Below, in pieces: positions 55,688-63,767 of a stretch of DNA of 64,000 nucleotides. The stretch is taken from the NCBI GenBank assembly GCA_035532475.1, contig DATKQY010000042.1, positions 30,603 to 94,602 of the forward strand, written 5' to 3'. Made by a program: the position numbers and the translations under genes. Numbering within the stretch: the first letter of the stretch is position 1; each line of letters opens with the position of its first letter. The notes under the pieces are model-generated. The model saw only the letters and a list, made by a program, of their open reading frames with translations, had not been told where the DNA came from and ran no database searches. Source of the DNA: DATKQY01 sp035532475 (GTDB lineage Bacteria; Actinomycetota; Acidimicrobiia; Acidimicrobiales; Bog-793).

Positions 55688-56050
55688 GTGCCGAGCGTGC
55701 AGATCAAGGCCGTTCCAGAAGACGTCCACGCCGAGCTACGTCGACGCGCAGCGAACCAGGGAAAGTCGCTCCGGGAGTACCTGCTCGGTCGCCTCGTCGA
55801 GGAGGCCCGTCGGCCCGACCTCAACGACCTCCTGGCCCGCGCTGGTCAGCGGAGCGGCGGTCACGTGTCCTTCGGCTTCGCGAGTGATGCGGTCCGCGAA
55901 GATCGAGATGCGCGTCGGTCGTCGTTGGCGCATCGGTCATCGCTCCTGCGCTCGCAGACGACGACGCTGATGGCGACCGTGCCCGCGAACGCCTGCGCGG
56001 GGCACGCGTCGTTGGCTCGGAGGTGCTCGACCTCGAAGTCGTCTCCGTGA
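55688..56050 (+). CDS. VapB-like antitoxin, readthrough variant
   Basis: Starts at the GTG at 55688. VPSVQIKAVPEDVHAELRRR is a ribbon-helix-helix FitA/VapB fold, then ANQGKSLREYLLGRLVEEAR and the toxin-binding tail to about residue 75 (FGFASDAVREDRDARR). Normally the frame stops here and overlaps the toxin start. In this copy the stop is lost, so it reads 40 residues into another frame of the toxin remnant and ends at 56050. The ribbon-helix-helix part looks intact. Confidence 0.6.
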   Translation: MPSVQIKAVPEDVHAELRRRAANQGKSLREYLLGRLVEEARRPDLNDLLARAGQRSGGHVSFGFASDAVREDRDARRSSLAHRSSLLRSQTTTLMATVPANACAGHASLARRCSTSKSSP

Positions 56051-56268
56051 TTCGCAAGGCCCTTCTCGCCGGCGCGCTGGACGAGCGCCGGGCAGCCATG
56101 GCGCTCGCGGACCTCGCTGATCTCGCCCTGGAACGAGTGAGTCGCCGACCGGTGCTGGCGCGGATACGGGAGCTGCAGCCGAACGTCACGGCCTATGACG
56201 CCGCGTACGTGGCCCTGGCCGAGACGATCGGCGCGCCGTTCGTCACCGCCGATCACCGGCGAGTGTAG
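55918..56268 (+). pseudogene. Decayed VapC (PIN-domain) toxin
   Basis: In the frame ending at 56268 a VapC-like PIN protein is readable: VVVGASVIAPALADDD, VVGSEVLDLEVVSVIRKALL, then NVTAYDAAYVALAETIGAPF and TADHRRV. Two defects: there is no ATG, GTG or TTG before VVV (the usual overlapping ATG/GTG with the antitoxin stop is gone), and the first metal-binding Asp (VVVDASV) is Gly. An internal GTG at 56023 could still start the C-terminal part. The toxin is probably inactive. Confidence 0.7.
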
Positions 56269-56294
56269 CTAACCGTAGCCCTTGATGCTACAGT
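56264..56294 (+). promoter_or_regulatory. Candidate promoter/operator of the second VapBC pair
   Basis: TGTAGC (56264-56269) and GCTACA (56287-56292) form an inverted repeat, and TACAGT (56289-56294) is a plausible -10 only six bases before the GTG of the antitoxin, so the mRNA is probably leaderless. The -35 region is not clear. Confidence 0.4.
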
Positions 56295-56300
56295 TCACGC

Positions 56301-56549
56301 GTGACCAAGACCATTGCCCAACGCGAACTGCGCAACGACAACGCAAAGGTGATCGACGCGGTTGCCTCCGGGGAGACGTTCGTCGTCACCCGCAATGGCG
56401 TCCCGGTGGCCGAGCTCCGCCCGATCCGAAGGGCGCGTCGGAGCTTCGTGCCGAAGACCGACCTCATGGCGCTCGCGGCCTCGGGACCGCACGTCGACCT
56501 CGCGCAGTTCCGATCCGACCTCGATCGCATCGTCGACCAGAGCCTGTAG
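56301..56549 (+). CDS. Phd/YefM-type antitoxin
   Basis: 82 residues. MTKTIAQRELRNDNAKVIDA and SGETFVVTRNGVPVAELRPI are the Phd/YefM (PhdYeFM) fold with DNA-binding N-terminus; the C-terminal part binds the toxin. GTG start directly after a -10-like element. It is followed without a gap by the toxin gene (stop then GTG). Confidence 0.88.
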   Translation: MTKTIAQRELRNDNAKVIDAVASGETFVVTRNGVPVAELRPIRRARRSFVPKTDLMALAASGPHVDLAQFRSDLDRIVDQSL

Positions 56550-56945
56550 GTGTCCACCGGACTGCTGGACACGTCCGTGGTCATCGACTGGGACGACCCC
56601 GATGTCGCTGCCGCGCTCCCCGACGAGGCGGCGATCTGTGCGATCACCCTTGCCGAGCTGACCGCCGGTCCACATCTCGCCGCGACAGCCACCGAAGGTG
56701 CGCGCCGACAAGCTCGACTCCAGCAGCTCGAGGCGACCTTCGAACCGATTCCCTTCGACGTTGCCGCTGCTCGCAGCTACGGCCAGATCGTCGCCGCCGT
56801 CGTCGAGACCGGTCGCTCCCACCGGCGCCGTATCGCTGACCTGCTCATCGCCGCGACGGCCCATGCGAACGGACTGACGCTCTACACGCGCAACCCGGAC
56901 GATTTCACTGGCCTGGGGACCCTCATGGAGGTCGTCGGAATCTGA
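56550..56945 (+). CDS. vapC: VapC-type PIN-domain toxin
   Basis: 131 residues, GTG start immediately after the antitoxin stop. The acidic residues of the PIN nuclease are present: Asp in GLLDTSVVID, Glu in ITLAELTAG, and Asp in RRIADLLIAATAHANGL with a further Asp in TRNPDDF. It should cut RNA, usually a tRNA or rRNA site, when freed from the antitoxin. Intact, in contrast to the VapC remnant just upstream. Confidence 0.88.
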   Translation: MSTGLLDTSVVIDWDDPDVAAALPDEAAICAITLAELTAGPHLAATATEGARRQARLQQLEATFEPIPFDVAAARSYGQIVAAVVETGRSHRRRIADLLIAATAHANGLTLYTRNPDDFTGLGTLMEVVGI

Positions 56946-57059
56946 CGGCAAGACGCTCGTCCCGCCCGGCCGCTGATCTCGAACAGTTCGAGTAGCGATG
57001 TGGAGGTGACCGGCCGTGGTCTGAGCATGTCGTTCTGAGAACACATATCCGCTGGTCGT

Positions 57060-58403
57060 GGGCTCGTCGATCCGTCCCGCCTTGTCTGCCTTCACACAGC
57101 GCCCCCGCGCCGGGCAGGCGGCACAGGTTCGCAGGGGGAACGAGAAGCGCCGGCCGGGGCGGCCCTTGTGGTCCTTCTCGGCCTTCGCGTCGGTCGTGGT
57201 GACCCCGGCGGGGCAGGTCACGGTGCCGGCCTTGGTGTCGATCGCGAAGTCGGTCTTCGGGAACCGACCGGCGTTGGTGACCGGGGGGACCTTGGCGACG
57301 AGGTCGACACCGGCCTCCTCGGTCGCCTCGCGCAGCTCGGGGTCGGAGTAGGCCATGTCGCCAAGCAGGGTCCCGACGTCGACGCTGTCGATCTCCTGCG
57401 CCGCGGCGAGGAGCGGGAGGGTGCCGTCGGCGTCCGAGGCGTTGCCGGCGCGCACCGCGACGCCGAGGACGAGCTCTGTCTCCTCGTCGGTCATCACGTC
57501 GAGCTTGTGGCCGTCAAAGCGCCTGGACGCGGACTTGCGGCCGTGGCGCACCTCGGGATCGGCGACCGAGATGACCCGGTCGGGGGCGACGCCCTGGCGG
57601 ATCTGCGACGAGCCGTCCTCGCCGTCTTCGATGTCCTGGTCGACGACTCTTCGAAGGAGGGCGACCGCCTCGGCAACGCCGGCGTCCTCGATCGTCTCCG
57701 CCTCGGCGAGCACCACCTTCACGACAGCGACGAGCGCGGCGAGGTAGGCGCGGCGCCCGGCCTTGTCCTGCCAGTCGATGTCGGGCTTCTCGCCGACGTG
57801 GGGCGTCGCGGCGTCGCGTGCCCTGGTGGACAGCGCATCGCCCGCACCGGCCACGACCTTTGCGAGGAAGCCCCGCACGAGGTCGTAGGTGTCACCGACC
57901 GCCCCGGCGCCATGGACCGGCGAGGAGTCGATGATCGCCGTGAGCTTGCCCCGGAGCACGCCGGTCTCGACGGCCTTTTCGAGTGTCTTCTCGAACAGGT
58001 GCCGGTCGTCCTCCTCGAGCACGAGCCGGGAGCGGAACAGGCTGAAGGTCGTCGCCCCGATGCCCGAGAAGTCGTCGTCGACGCCCATCGCGGCGCGCCA
58101 GTCCAAGTCGACGCGGGTCCGCCGTGCCGACTCTCGGTCCGAGGTCTTGTCGTGCGTCGCGCAGAGCAGCGCTCGGACCATCACCGACGGCGGGTGCGAG
58201 GGCCGGCCGGACGTGTCCGAGTAGAGGCGGGCGAAGTCCTCGTCGGCCACGATCTCATGACCATGGAGGGCGAGGCGCTCGTAGAAGGAGTTCTTCGTCA
58301 GGCGCTCGTCGTGCAAGAGTGCCGTCGAAAAGAGCGAGCCTTGCGGATCAACCCGACCGAGCACCGAGGCCTCCCGGAAGCCGGAGAACGACAGCACCGT
58401 CAT
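57060..58403 (-). pseudogene. IS1182-family transposase, 3'-truncated
   Basis: Begins MTVLSFSGFREASVLGRVD and carries a DUF772-type N-terminal part, GVDDDFSGIGATTFSLFRSR, DSSPVHGAGAVGDTYDLVRG (first DDE Asp region) and LLGDMAYSDPELREATEEAG (second). The zinc-like CPAGV...CAACPARGRCVKA motif follows. After about residue 440 the frame (still open to 56295) no longer resembles the family, so the last part, with the catalytic Glu, is lost. Terminal repeats could not be identified. It is inserted between the VapBC and MazEF-like modules. Confidence 0.75.
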
Positions 58404-58568
58404 TCTTCCAGCCCCGTCCGCAGATCGCGAATCCTGCGGTCGACTTTCCGCTCACTCACCTAGTAGCAAACGGAACTGGACGAGCCGAGCCGTCTCGTCG
58501 CCAAGATCGAGCAGGCCGTCACCACCAAGAGGTGTGTTGGCCGCTAGCTCGTCCACCGGCACAGCGCG

Positions 58569-58898
58569 CTAGCCCGAGCAGTCCACAGCGACTTCGAGCG
58601 CTGCACAGACCTGCCTCATTCGTTCGTCGCTCAGTCGACCAAGCCGTTCGACGAGGACTGCGACTGAAACGCTCTCCACTGAGTCGAGATTGATCCCGCA
58701 ACGCCGAGGAACCGGATCGTCGCCAGGTTCCAACACCACCTCACTCGCCAAGCCGCGGATTGTCGTCGTACAGGGAGCGATGAGGGTCCGCCGGAGTCTC
58801 GGAATTGCGACGTCCCGTGAAAGCACGACAACGGGTCTCCGGCCGATCTCTGACAGCTCGCACCACCACACTTCGCCCCGCGCGGGCACCGCGCTCAT
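58569..58898 (-). CDS. PemK/MazF-type toxin
   Basis: 109 residues. MSAVPARGEVWWCELSEIGR is the MazF/PemK start (RGEVWWCEL), then RPVVVLSRD and LIAPCTTTIRG. It should be an RNA endonuclease that blocks growth when the antitoxin is degraded. Its ATG overlaps the antitoxin stop (58895-58898). It ends close to the IS1182 remnant. Confidence 0.9.
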   Translation of the reverse strand: MSAVPARGEVWWCELSEIGRRPVVVLSRDVAIPRLRRTLIAPCTTTIRGLASEVVLEPGDDPVPRRCGINLDSVESVSVAVLVERLGRLSDERMRQVCAALEVAVDCSG

Positions 58899-59131
58899 GA
58901 CGCTGCTGCAGCCTCGCGGAACGAGGCGAGATCCCCCCACTCATCGGGTTCGCTGAGCGGCTGCTCGTCGTACGCGGAATAGGAGGTGTCGATCTCAACT
59001 GCACGATGCCGAGCGAGCAGCGCCGCGAGCGCCTCGTCCAGCAGCGCTGCATCGGTCGAACTCACGCGCAGGCGGCGGGCGCTCTCCAGGAGGTTCTCGT
59101 CCACGGTAGTGCTTACCCGTATTCTGCTCAT
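58895..59131 (-). CDS. Ribbon-helix-helix antitoxin of the PemK/MazF pair
   Basis: 78 residues. MSRIRVSTTVDENLLESARRL is a ribbon-helix-helix start, and an acidic C-terminus (DTSYSAYDEQPLSEPDEWGD) would bind the toxin. The ATG at 59131 is only six bases after a CATAAT -10, so the transcript is probably leaderless. A longer start (58895-59191) would add 20 residues of unlikely sequence. Confidence 0.85.
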   Translation of the reverse strand: MSRIRVSTTVDENLLESARRLRVSSTDAALLDEALAALLARHRAVEIDTSYSAYDEQPLSEPDEWGDLASFREAAAAS

Positions 59132-59147
59132 GCCACAATTATGCCAC
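59130..59147 (-). promoter_or_regulatory. Promoter with direct repeats before the PemK/MazF antitoxin
   Basis: Two copies of the seven-base GTGGCAT (minus strand) are spaced 11 bp centre to centre, about one helix turn, over the -10 CATAAT (59138-59143). This is a fitting operator for autoregulation by the antitoxin. Confidence 0.5.
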
Positions 59148-59228
59148 GCGGCCGTGACAGCAGATGTTCGCCGACAAAAAGAGATGGCCAAGAGAGCTCT
59201 CCGCGAGAGGTTCGCGCCATGACACTCT

Positions 59229-59279
59229 GTGGAGCTCAGCGGACAGCATACGAACCGCTTCCTCTTGATCGACTGTGTG
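59229..59279 (+). other. Conserved coding fragment, copy 1 (see 61559)
   Basis: Translates from the GTG at 59229 as VELSGQHTNRFLLID. The matching stretch near 61559 gives VEVSGQHTNRLLLIE. Differences between the two copies fall almost only in third codon positions or give Leu/Val, Phe/Leu, Asp/Glu swaps, so both descend from one protein gene. After the shared part the two reading frames diverge. I do not recognise the protein. Confidence 0.45.
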
Positions 59280-59409
59280 GCAAAGCTCGGCTGCTACGTG
59301 GCAGCTGAACCGCAGGGTCCAACGGCCCTCCTGCCCAGACAGCCGTGGGCATCGCCCGGTCTCGACGCTCGACGCCCGCGAAGTGAGCCCGTTCCGGACG
59401 AGAACAGCG

Positions 59410-59643
59410 TCAGGCGGCGACCGTCACGGCCAGCAGCTGGGGCGTCCCGACCTCCTCGGGGACGGACTCACCGTCAGCCCGTAGCCCGGCGATGTGAACC
59501 TCGATGGCCTCGACGGCCCGCTGCCGGCACTCCTCGACCGTCGCGCCACGGGTAAAGCAGGCGGGGAGGGCTGGGACGGACACGAAATAGCTTCCGCTCT
59601 CCTCCGGCTCGACCACGATCGTGTAGGTGCGCATTGGCTTCAT
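59410..59643 (-). CDS. HicB-like antitoxin, no HicA partner
   Basis: 77 residues from the ATG at 59643 (or 74 from 59634). RTYTIVVEPEESGSYFVSVP is the HicB-type RNase-H-like partial fold, with PACFTRGATVEECRQRAVEA. HicB antitoxins usually flank a HicA toxin; none is found either side here. It may be a lone regulator or a relic. Confidence 0.8.
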   Translation of the reverse strand: MKPMRTYTIVVEPEESGSYFVSVPALPACFTRGATVEECRQRAVEAIEVHIAGLRADGESVPEEVGTPQLLAVTVAA

Positions 59644-59649
59644 CCTGAC

Positions 59650-60116
59650 GAGGTCCTCGCGACCAACCTCCTATCAGCCGTCCGGATCGACCGGGTCCTG
59701 CTCCCCGCCATGATCGCCCAAGGCGCCGGGGCCATCGTGCACGTCGCGTCGCCGCAATGGAAACGACCCCCCCTCCTCCCCCCGCCTACGGGCCGGCCAA
59801 AGCCGCCCTCGTCAGCTACAGCAAGGTTCTCGCAACCGAACTCGGCCCCCGCGGCATCCGGGTCAACACCATCACCCCCGGTTTCATCTCCACCAGCGCC
59901 GCCGAACGACGGATCGCCCAGATACAGGCCGACCACGGCACCGACCGCCAACAAGCCGAGACCGAGCTCCTCGCCACCATCGGAGGAGTCCCCCTCGGAC
60001 GGCCCGGCGCACCCGAGGAAGTAGCCGGCCTGGCAGCCTTCCTCGTCTCAGACGGCGCCTCCTACATCACCGGCACCGAGATCGTCATCGACGGCGGCAA
60101 CCACCGAAGTATCTAG
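59650..60116 (+). pseudogene. SDR oxidoreductase remnant, headless and frameshifted
   Basis: First frame: DEVLATNLLSAVRIDRVLLP then MIAQGAGAIVHVAS. Near 59770-59785, in a run of C bases, the frame shifts, and the second frame reads AYGPAKAALVSYSKVLATEL through DGGNHRSI. Together these are the C-terminal two-thirds of a short-chain dehydrogenase (Y-x3-K active site intact). The Rossmann GxxxGxG end is missing; the 5' boundary lies where the HicB gene starts. A start at 59757 would give only the tail. Confidence 0.75.
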
Positions 60117-60336
60117 TTCGAGCGTAAAATGCACCATGGGAGTTCGCCACGTGACGGGCACCTTCGCCGGACGCCGACCGCAACAACGTCGACGTCACGC
60201 CCCAGAGGACCAACCCCACGAAATCACCGCCTGGAGCAGGGTCTGGCGCTACTGAGGTTGCCGTACCGACTCCACCTCCCTCGGCGGCGCGAACACGCCT
60301 CGACGAAAAGCGATCCCTACCTGCTCCGTCGGATCG

Positions 60337-60789
60337 TCACGGTCGCGGAGGCCGGTCCGGCCATCCTGCCGCGTCGAACACGGCAACCGGGTCGAGGTAG
60401 TCCCGCCAGTGGGTGACCTTGCCGCCCCTGACCGTGACGATCGACGCGAACCGGTTGTCGTACGGCCGGCCCGTCTGCACTGATGCGCCGTGCACCTCGT
60501 ATTCGAGGACGACCACCGACGCATCGAGATCCCGGTAAACGCGGAGATTGTCGGCGGCATGGACGGCCATGTAGTCGTCGTAGTCCCGGTAGAGGTCAAT
60601 GACCCCTTGACGACCCTCGACACGCCTGGGATAGCCAGGCACAGAGATGACGTACTCGAAGACCACGTCGTCGACCAGAAGATCGAAGAAGTCCTCGCCG
60701 TGCGCCCACCCATCCAGACCCTCACGAATAATGCGGAAGAAGGGCCCGTCGGACCCGAAGTTCGACTTCTCGTCGACGAACTTGGTCAT
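60337..60789 (-). CDS. SnoaL/NTF2-like protein
   Basis: 150 residues. FFDLLVDDVVFEYVISVPGYPRR and VVVLEYEVHGASVQTGRPYD are the SnoaL/NTF2-like cone fold, and RGGKVTHWRDYLDP is the terminal strand motif. It may bind or isomerise a small ring compound. It stands 44 bp downstream of a VOC protein on the same strand, so the pair is probably co-transcribed. Confidence 0.82.
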   Translation of the reverse strand: MTKFVDEKSNFGSDGPFFRIIREGLDGWAHGEDFFDLLVDDVVFEYVISVPGYPRRVEGRQGVIDLYRDYDDYMAVHAADNLRVYRDLDASVVVLEYEVHGASVQTGRPYDNRFASIVTVRGGKVTHWRDYLDPVAVFDAAGWPDRPPRP

Positions 60790-60833
60790 CGGTCCTCTCA
60801 GGTGGAAGTACTCATGGCGCCCCTCGGGCCTCG

Positions 60834-61235
60834 CTATCCGGCAAACGTCGCGAAGGTCCAGTGATTGCCGTCGGGGTCCTCCACGGTGAAGTCGCGAGAC
60901 GGATAGTCCGTCTGGTCCACGATCGGATGAACCACTGTCGCGCCGATCGAACGCGCTCGCTCCAACACGACGTCAGGATCAGAAGTCACGACATGAAGAG
61001 AACTGGTCCCCGGCCGACACGGGGTAGCACGCTCGTCCGTGCTGGAGAGCAGCACACGACCGCCGTCTGGCCAATCCAACTGGCAGTGATGAACGGATCC
61101 GCCCCGCTCTCCAGGGATCATCAGATCCTCGGTGAACCCGAGCGCCAGCAACCAGGCGCGCAACGCCAACGCGTCGTCACTGACGACGCTCGCCCAGATG
61201 CTCGGCTGACGGACACCGCTCGTACGAAGCGTCAT
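60834..61235 (-). CDS. Glyoxalase/VOC-fold protein
   Basis: 133 residues. SIWASVVSDDALALRAWLLA and DPDVVLERARSIGATVVHPI with TVEDPDGNHWTF (EDPDGN motif) are typical of the vicinal-oxygen-chelate fold. It may be a glyoxalase-like, dioxygenase-like or resistance-type protein; the substrate is unknown. The ATG at 61235 starts the conserved part. Confidence 0.85.
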   Translation of the reverse strand: MTLRTSGVRQPSIWASVVSDDALALRAWLLALGFTEDLMIPGERGGSVHHCQLDWPDGGRVLLSSTDERATPCRPGTSSLHVVTSDPDVVLERARSIGATVVHPIVDQTDYPSRDFTVEDPDGNHWTFATFAG

Positions 61236-61695
61236 AGCTGGCGTCGAAACTAGTCCCCTCACCTGGCCGCGACCATCCAACGACGGTCGCGCAGCTCGAC
61301 ATCGCCTCACACGGAGAGTCTCGCCGAGGGCCTCGGGGGTAGGCGCTGGTTCTCCACCCGGATGCGCTGCCGTACGCAACTGATCAGGTCCTCGCGGAAG
61401 ATGTGAGCAGCCTCGCAGAACCCTCGACCCTGGTAAGCGCCCCGCTACCAGCCCTTTCGCCGCGATCGCAACGAGGAAGCCACCGGTTCATGTGTTGCTG
61501 AGGTCATTCTTCGTTCGCGGACGTCCGCACCTCTGCTCACGCGAACGCCGTGGTAGTGGAGGTGAGCGGACAGCATACGAACCGCTTGCTGCTCATCGAA
61601 GGCGCGGTACTGCATCCCGGGCGCCAAGGATGGCAGGTGCGGCACCGTCCTCCGTCCCGGAGGGTGGGCAGACCACTGGAACTACGATGGGGAGC
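61236..61695. other. 460-bp gap with a small conserved coding fragment
   Basis: No gene with convincing family similarity. The 61559-61606 stretch repeats, at protein level, the fragment at 59229. The rest is GC-moderate intergenic sequence between the VOC gene (transcribed away) and the nucleotidyltransferase gene. Confidence 0.4.
61559..61606 (+). other. Conserved coding fragment, copy 2 (see 59229)
   Basis: Translates as VEVSGQHTNRLLLIEG. It matches the fragment at 59229 at 11 of 15 residues, and a 22-base core (GCGGACAGCATACGAACCGCTT) is identical. Changes elsewhere are third-position biased. It has no downstream similarity to copy 1. Confidence 0.45.
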
Positions 61696-62013
61696 ATGAG
61701 CGCGTCGGCCACCACAACGCTCTCCGAGCCGCCCAGGCTTGCCGCGCTGCGCGCTCGTCGCGACGAGATCCTTCGCCTCGCGGCCCGACGCGGCGTGTCA
61801 AACGTCCGGATCTTCGGCTCGGTGGCCCGCGGCGACGCGACGGTCGACAGCGACATCGATCTCCTCGTCGACTTCGACACGAGCCACCGGGGTCTCGACC
61901 TGTTCGCCTTCGCCCGTGAGGTCGAGGAACTGCTCGGTCATCGGGTTGACGTCGGCACCGACGTTCACCCGGTCGTCCGTAAGAAGGTCGAGGCGGAAGC
62001 CGTCCCCTTGTGA
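61696..62013 (+). CDS. MNT-type nucleotidyltransferase antitoxin (MntA-like)
   Basis: 105 residues. IFGSVARGDATVDSDIDLLV is the minimal nucleotidyltransferase motif (GSxxRG...SDxD), and a long helical part follows. MntA-type antitoxins AMPylate and silence their HEPN toxin partner. ATG at 61696 preceded by GGGGAGC; an ATG at 61687 is possible. It overlaps the HEPN gene by 4 bp. Apparently intact. Confidence 0.88.
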   Translation: MSASATTTLSEPPRLAALRARRDEILRLAARRGVSNVRIFGSVARGDATVDSDIDLLVDFDTSHRGLDLFAFAREVEELLGHRVDVGTDVHPVVRKKVEAEAVPL

Positions 62014-62245
62014 CCGACCACGACGACGCGCTCTACCTCGCACATATCAGCGAGGCTGTAGCGCTCATCGAGCGGAGTGCCGGCGTCGCGGTCCCGAAGC
62101 GCTGACGACCGACGAAGACCTCCGGGACGCAACCATCTACCGCCTTCAAACGCTCGCCGAGTCAACACAGCGCCTGTCTCCCGACCTGAAGGCTGCCCAT
62201 CCGAAGATTCCCTGGGCCGACGTCGCCGGGTTGCGGAACCGACTC

Positions 62246-62255
62246 GTCCACGGAT
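62246..62255. repeat. Target-site duplication, left copy
   Basis: GTCCACGGAT directly flanks the left end of the inserted element and is repeated at 63758-63767 on its other side. A 10-bp duplication fits IS4-type insertion. Confidence 0.9.
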
Positions 62256-62278
62256 CAATACCACTAACTTAAAGTGAC
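62256..62278. repeat. Left terminal inverted repeat of the IS4-family element
   Basis: 23 bases beginning CAATACCACTAACTT, matching the reverse complement of 63735-63757 except for A/G at position 17. Confidence 0.92.
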
Positions 62279-62299
62279 ACTCGTGGTATTCTCCAAACC

Positions 62300-63538
62300 G
62301 TGCCTCGTGCCGGCCAGGTGAAGCCACCCGATGATGAGCGGCTATCGGACCGGGTCGCGCTCGGGGTGCTGACGCGGCTCGTTCCTCGCCAGCTCGTCGA
62401 CGAGGTGCTGGCCGAGACGGGGCGTCGAGAGCAACGGGTTCGCCTCCTGCCGGCACGGATGGTCGTCTACTACGTGATGGCGCTCGCGTTGTTCTTCGGG
62501 GACGGCTATGAGGAGGTGATGCGTCGCCTCGTTGGGTCTCTGCGCCATATGGGCGCCTGGCAGCGCAGCTGGGTGGTGCCGTCGACCGCGGCACTGACGA
62601 AGGCCCGGGCGCGTCTTGGTCCCGAGCCGCTCCGGGTGCTGTTCGAAAAGGTGGCGGTGCCGATGGCCCCGGTGGGGCTCCCGGGCGCGTATCTGGCCGG
62701 GCGTCGGGTGGTGGCCGTCGACGGGACGAACGTCGATGTGCCCGACAGTCCCGAGAACGTCGAGGAGTTCGGCTATCCCTCCGGAGGTGGCACCTTCCCC
62801 CAGGTGCGCGTGATCGCCTTCGCCGAAGCCGGGACCCACGCGGTGACCGCCTTCTCGACCGGCCGGGCCCGGACCGGCGAGCGGGAGCTGTTCGAGAAGC
62901 TGCTCGGTCACCTCGGACCTGGAATGCTGCTCCTCGCCGACCGGGGGTTCTTGAGCTACGAGCTGTGGGGCAGCTGCCTCGAGACGGGGGCCGACCTGTG
63001 CTGGCGGGCGAGATCGGTGACCGACCTGCCGGTGCTCGAGCTGCTCGCGGACGGCTCGTATCGCTCCAAGCTCTCGAACCCCGACGTCGCGAAGCGGCGT
63101 CGGGAGCAGCTCCGGACCCACGTCCGTCGGCTCGTCGAGGTCCCCGGTCACGAGGTCCGGGTGATCGAATACCAGGTGACGGATCGCCACGAGGAGGATG
63201 GGACGCCCGAGACCTACCGGCTTGTCACCACGCTCCTCGATCCGGACGAGGCCCCAGCCCCCGAGCTCTGTGCGCTCTACTACCGCCGTTGGGAGCTCGA
63301 ATCGACCTTCGACGAGGTAAAGACCACCCAACGGGGCGCGGGCATCGTGCTGCGCTCGAAGTCCCCGCCGATGGTCCTCCAAGAGCTCTATGCGCTCTTC
63401 CTCACCCACTACGCGGTGCGCGAGCTGATGGTGCACGCGGCCGAGGCCACCGAGGTCGAGCTCGAACGGCTCTCCTTCGTCCGATCGCTCCGCCTGGTCC
63501 GTCGCCACGTGACCGACCAGGCGGCTTTTTCCCCCTGA
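62300..63538 (+). CDS. IS4-family transposase, first frame
   Basis: 412 residues before TGA at 63536. DDE residues: Asp in VVAVDGTNVDVP, Asp in LLLADRGFLSYEL, Glu in YYRRWELESTFDEVK (IS4 signature). The frame stops in QAAFSP. If the ribosome slips one base forward at CCC_TGA, or if a base was gained, the protein continues for 70 more residues (63537-63746; DRLEESLVEARAEILERPNP then RRQRSNPRAVKRAS), the normal IS4 C-terminus, ending in the right repeat (stop 63747-63749). Confidence 0.88.
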   Translation: MPRAGQVKPPDDERLSDRVALGVLTRLVPRQLVDEVLAETGRREQRVRLLPARMVVYYVMALALFFGDGYEEVMRRLVGSLRHMGAWQRSWVVPSTAALTKARARLGPEPLRVLFEKVAVPMAPVGLPGAYLAGRRVVAVDGTNVDVPDSPENVEEFGYPSGGGTFPQVRVIAFAEAGTHAVTAFSTGRARTGERELFEKLLGHLGPGMLLLADRGFLSYELWGSCLETGADLCWRARSVTDLPVLELLADGSYRSKLSNPDVAKRRREQLRTHVRRLVEVPGHEVRVIEYQVTDRHEEDGTPETYRLVTTLLDPDEAPAPELCALYYRRWELESTFDEVKTTQRGAGIVLRSKSPPMVLQELYALFLTHYAVRELMVHAAEATEVELERLSFVRSLRLVRRHVTDQAAFSP

Positions 63539-63734
63539 CCGCCTCGAAGAGTCCCTCGTCGAGGCCCGAGCAGAGATCCTCGAGCGGCCGAACCCGACTC
63601 GTCGACAGCGCAGCAATCCCCGGGCGGTGAAACGAGCCAGCCACAACAGCTATCCGGTGCGAAAGCCCCGGCACATCCCCCGCCGCTACCCCGAGCCGGC
63701 CACGGTTGTCGTCCTGCGGAGGCCAATACAGCAG

Positions 63735-63757
63735 GTCACTCTAAGTTAGTGGTATTG
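63735..63757. repeat. Right terminal inverted repeat of the IS4-family element
   Basis: Reverse complement begins CAATACCACTAACTT and matches the left end at 22 of 23 bases. It contains the stop codon of the second transposase frame. Confidence 0.92.
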
Positions 63758-63767
63758 GTCCACGGAT
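63758..63767. repeat. Target-site duplication, right copy
   Basis: GTCCACGGAT, identical to the left copy. Deleting the element and one copy rejoins the HEPN frame as RNRLVHGYLGV. Confidence 0.9.

Larger units (their letters stand above)
62256..63757 (+). mobile_element. IS4-family insertion sequence, 1502 bp
   Basis: Ends in 23-bp terminal inverted repeats (62256-62278 and 63735-63757) that match at 22 of 23 bases, begin CAATACCACTAACTT and are flanked by a 10-bp direct duplication GTCCACGGAT. It contains one DDE transposase gene of the IS4 family (Tyr-Arg-Glu-Lys motif). It lies within the HEPN toxin gene. I cannot name the specific element. Confidence 0.9.

Noticed and set aside
59494..60024. 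176-codon plus-strand frame as an intact protein
   Set aside because: It begins in the antisense of hicB and joins part of a short-chain dehydrogenase before its frameshift, so the SDR pseudogene call explains it better.
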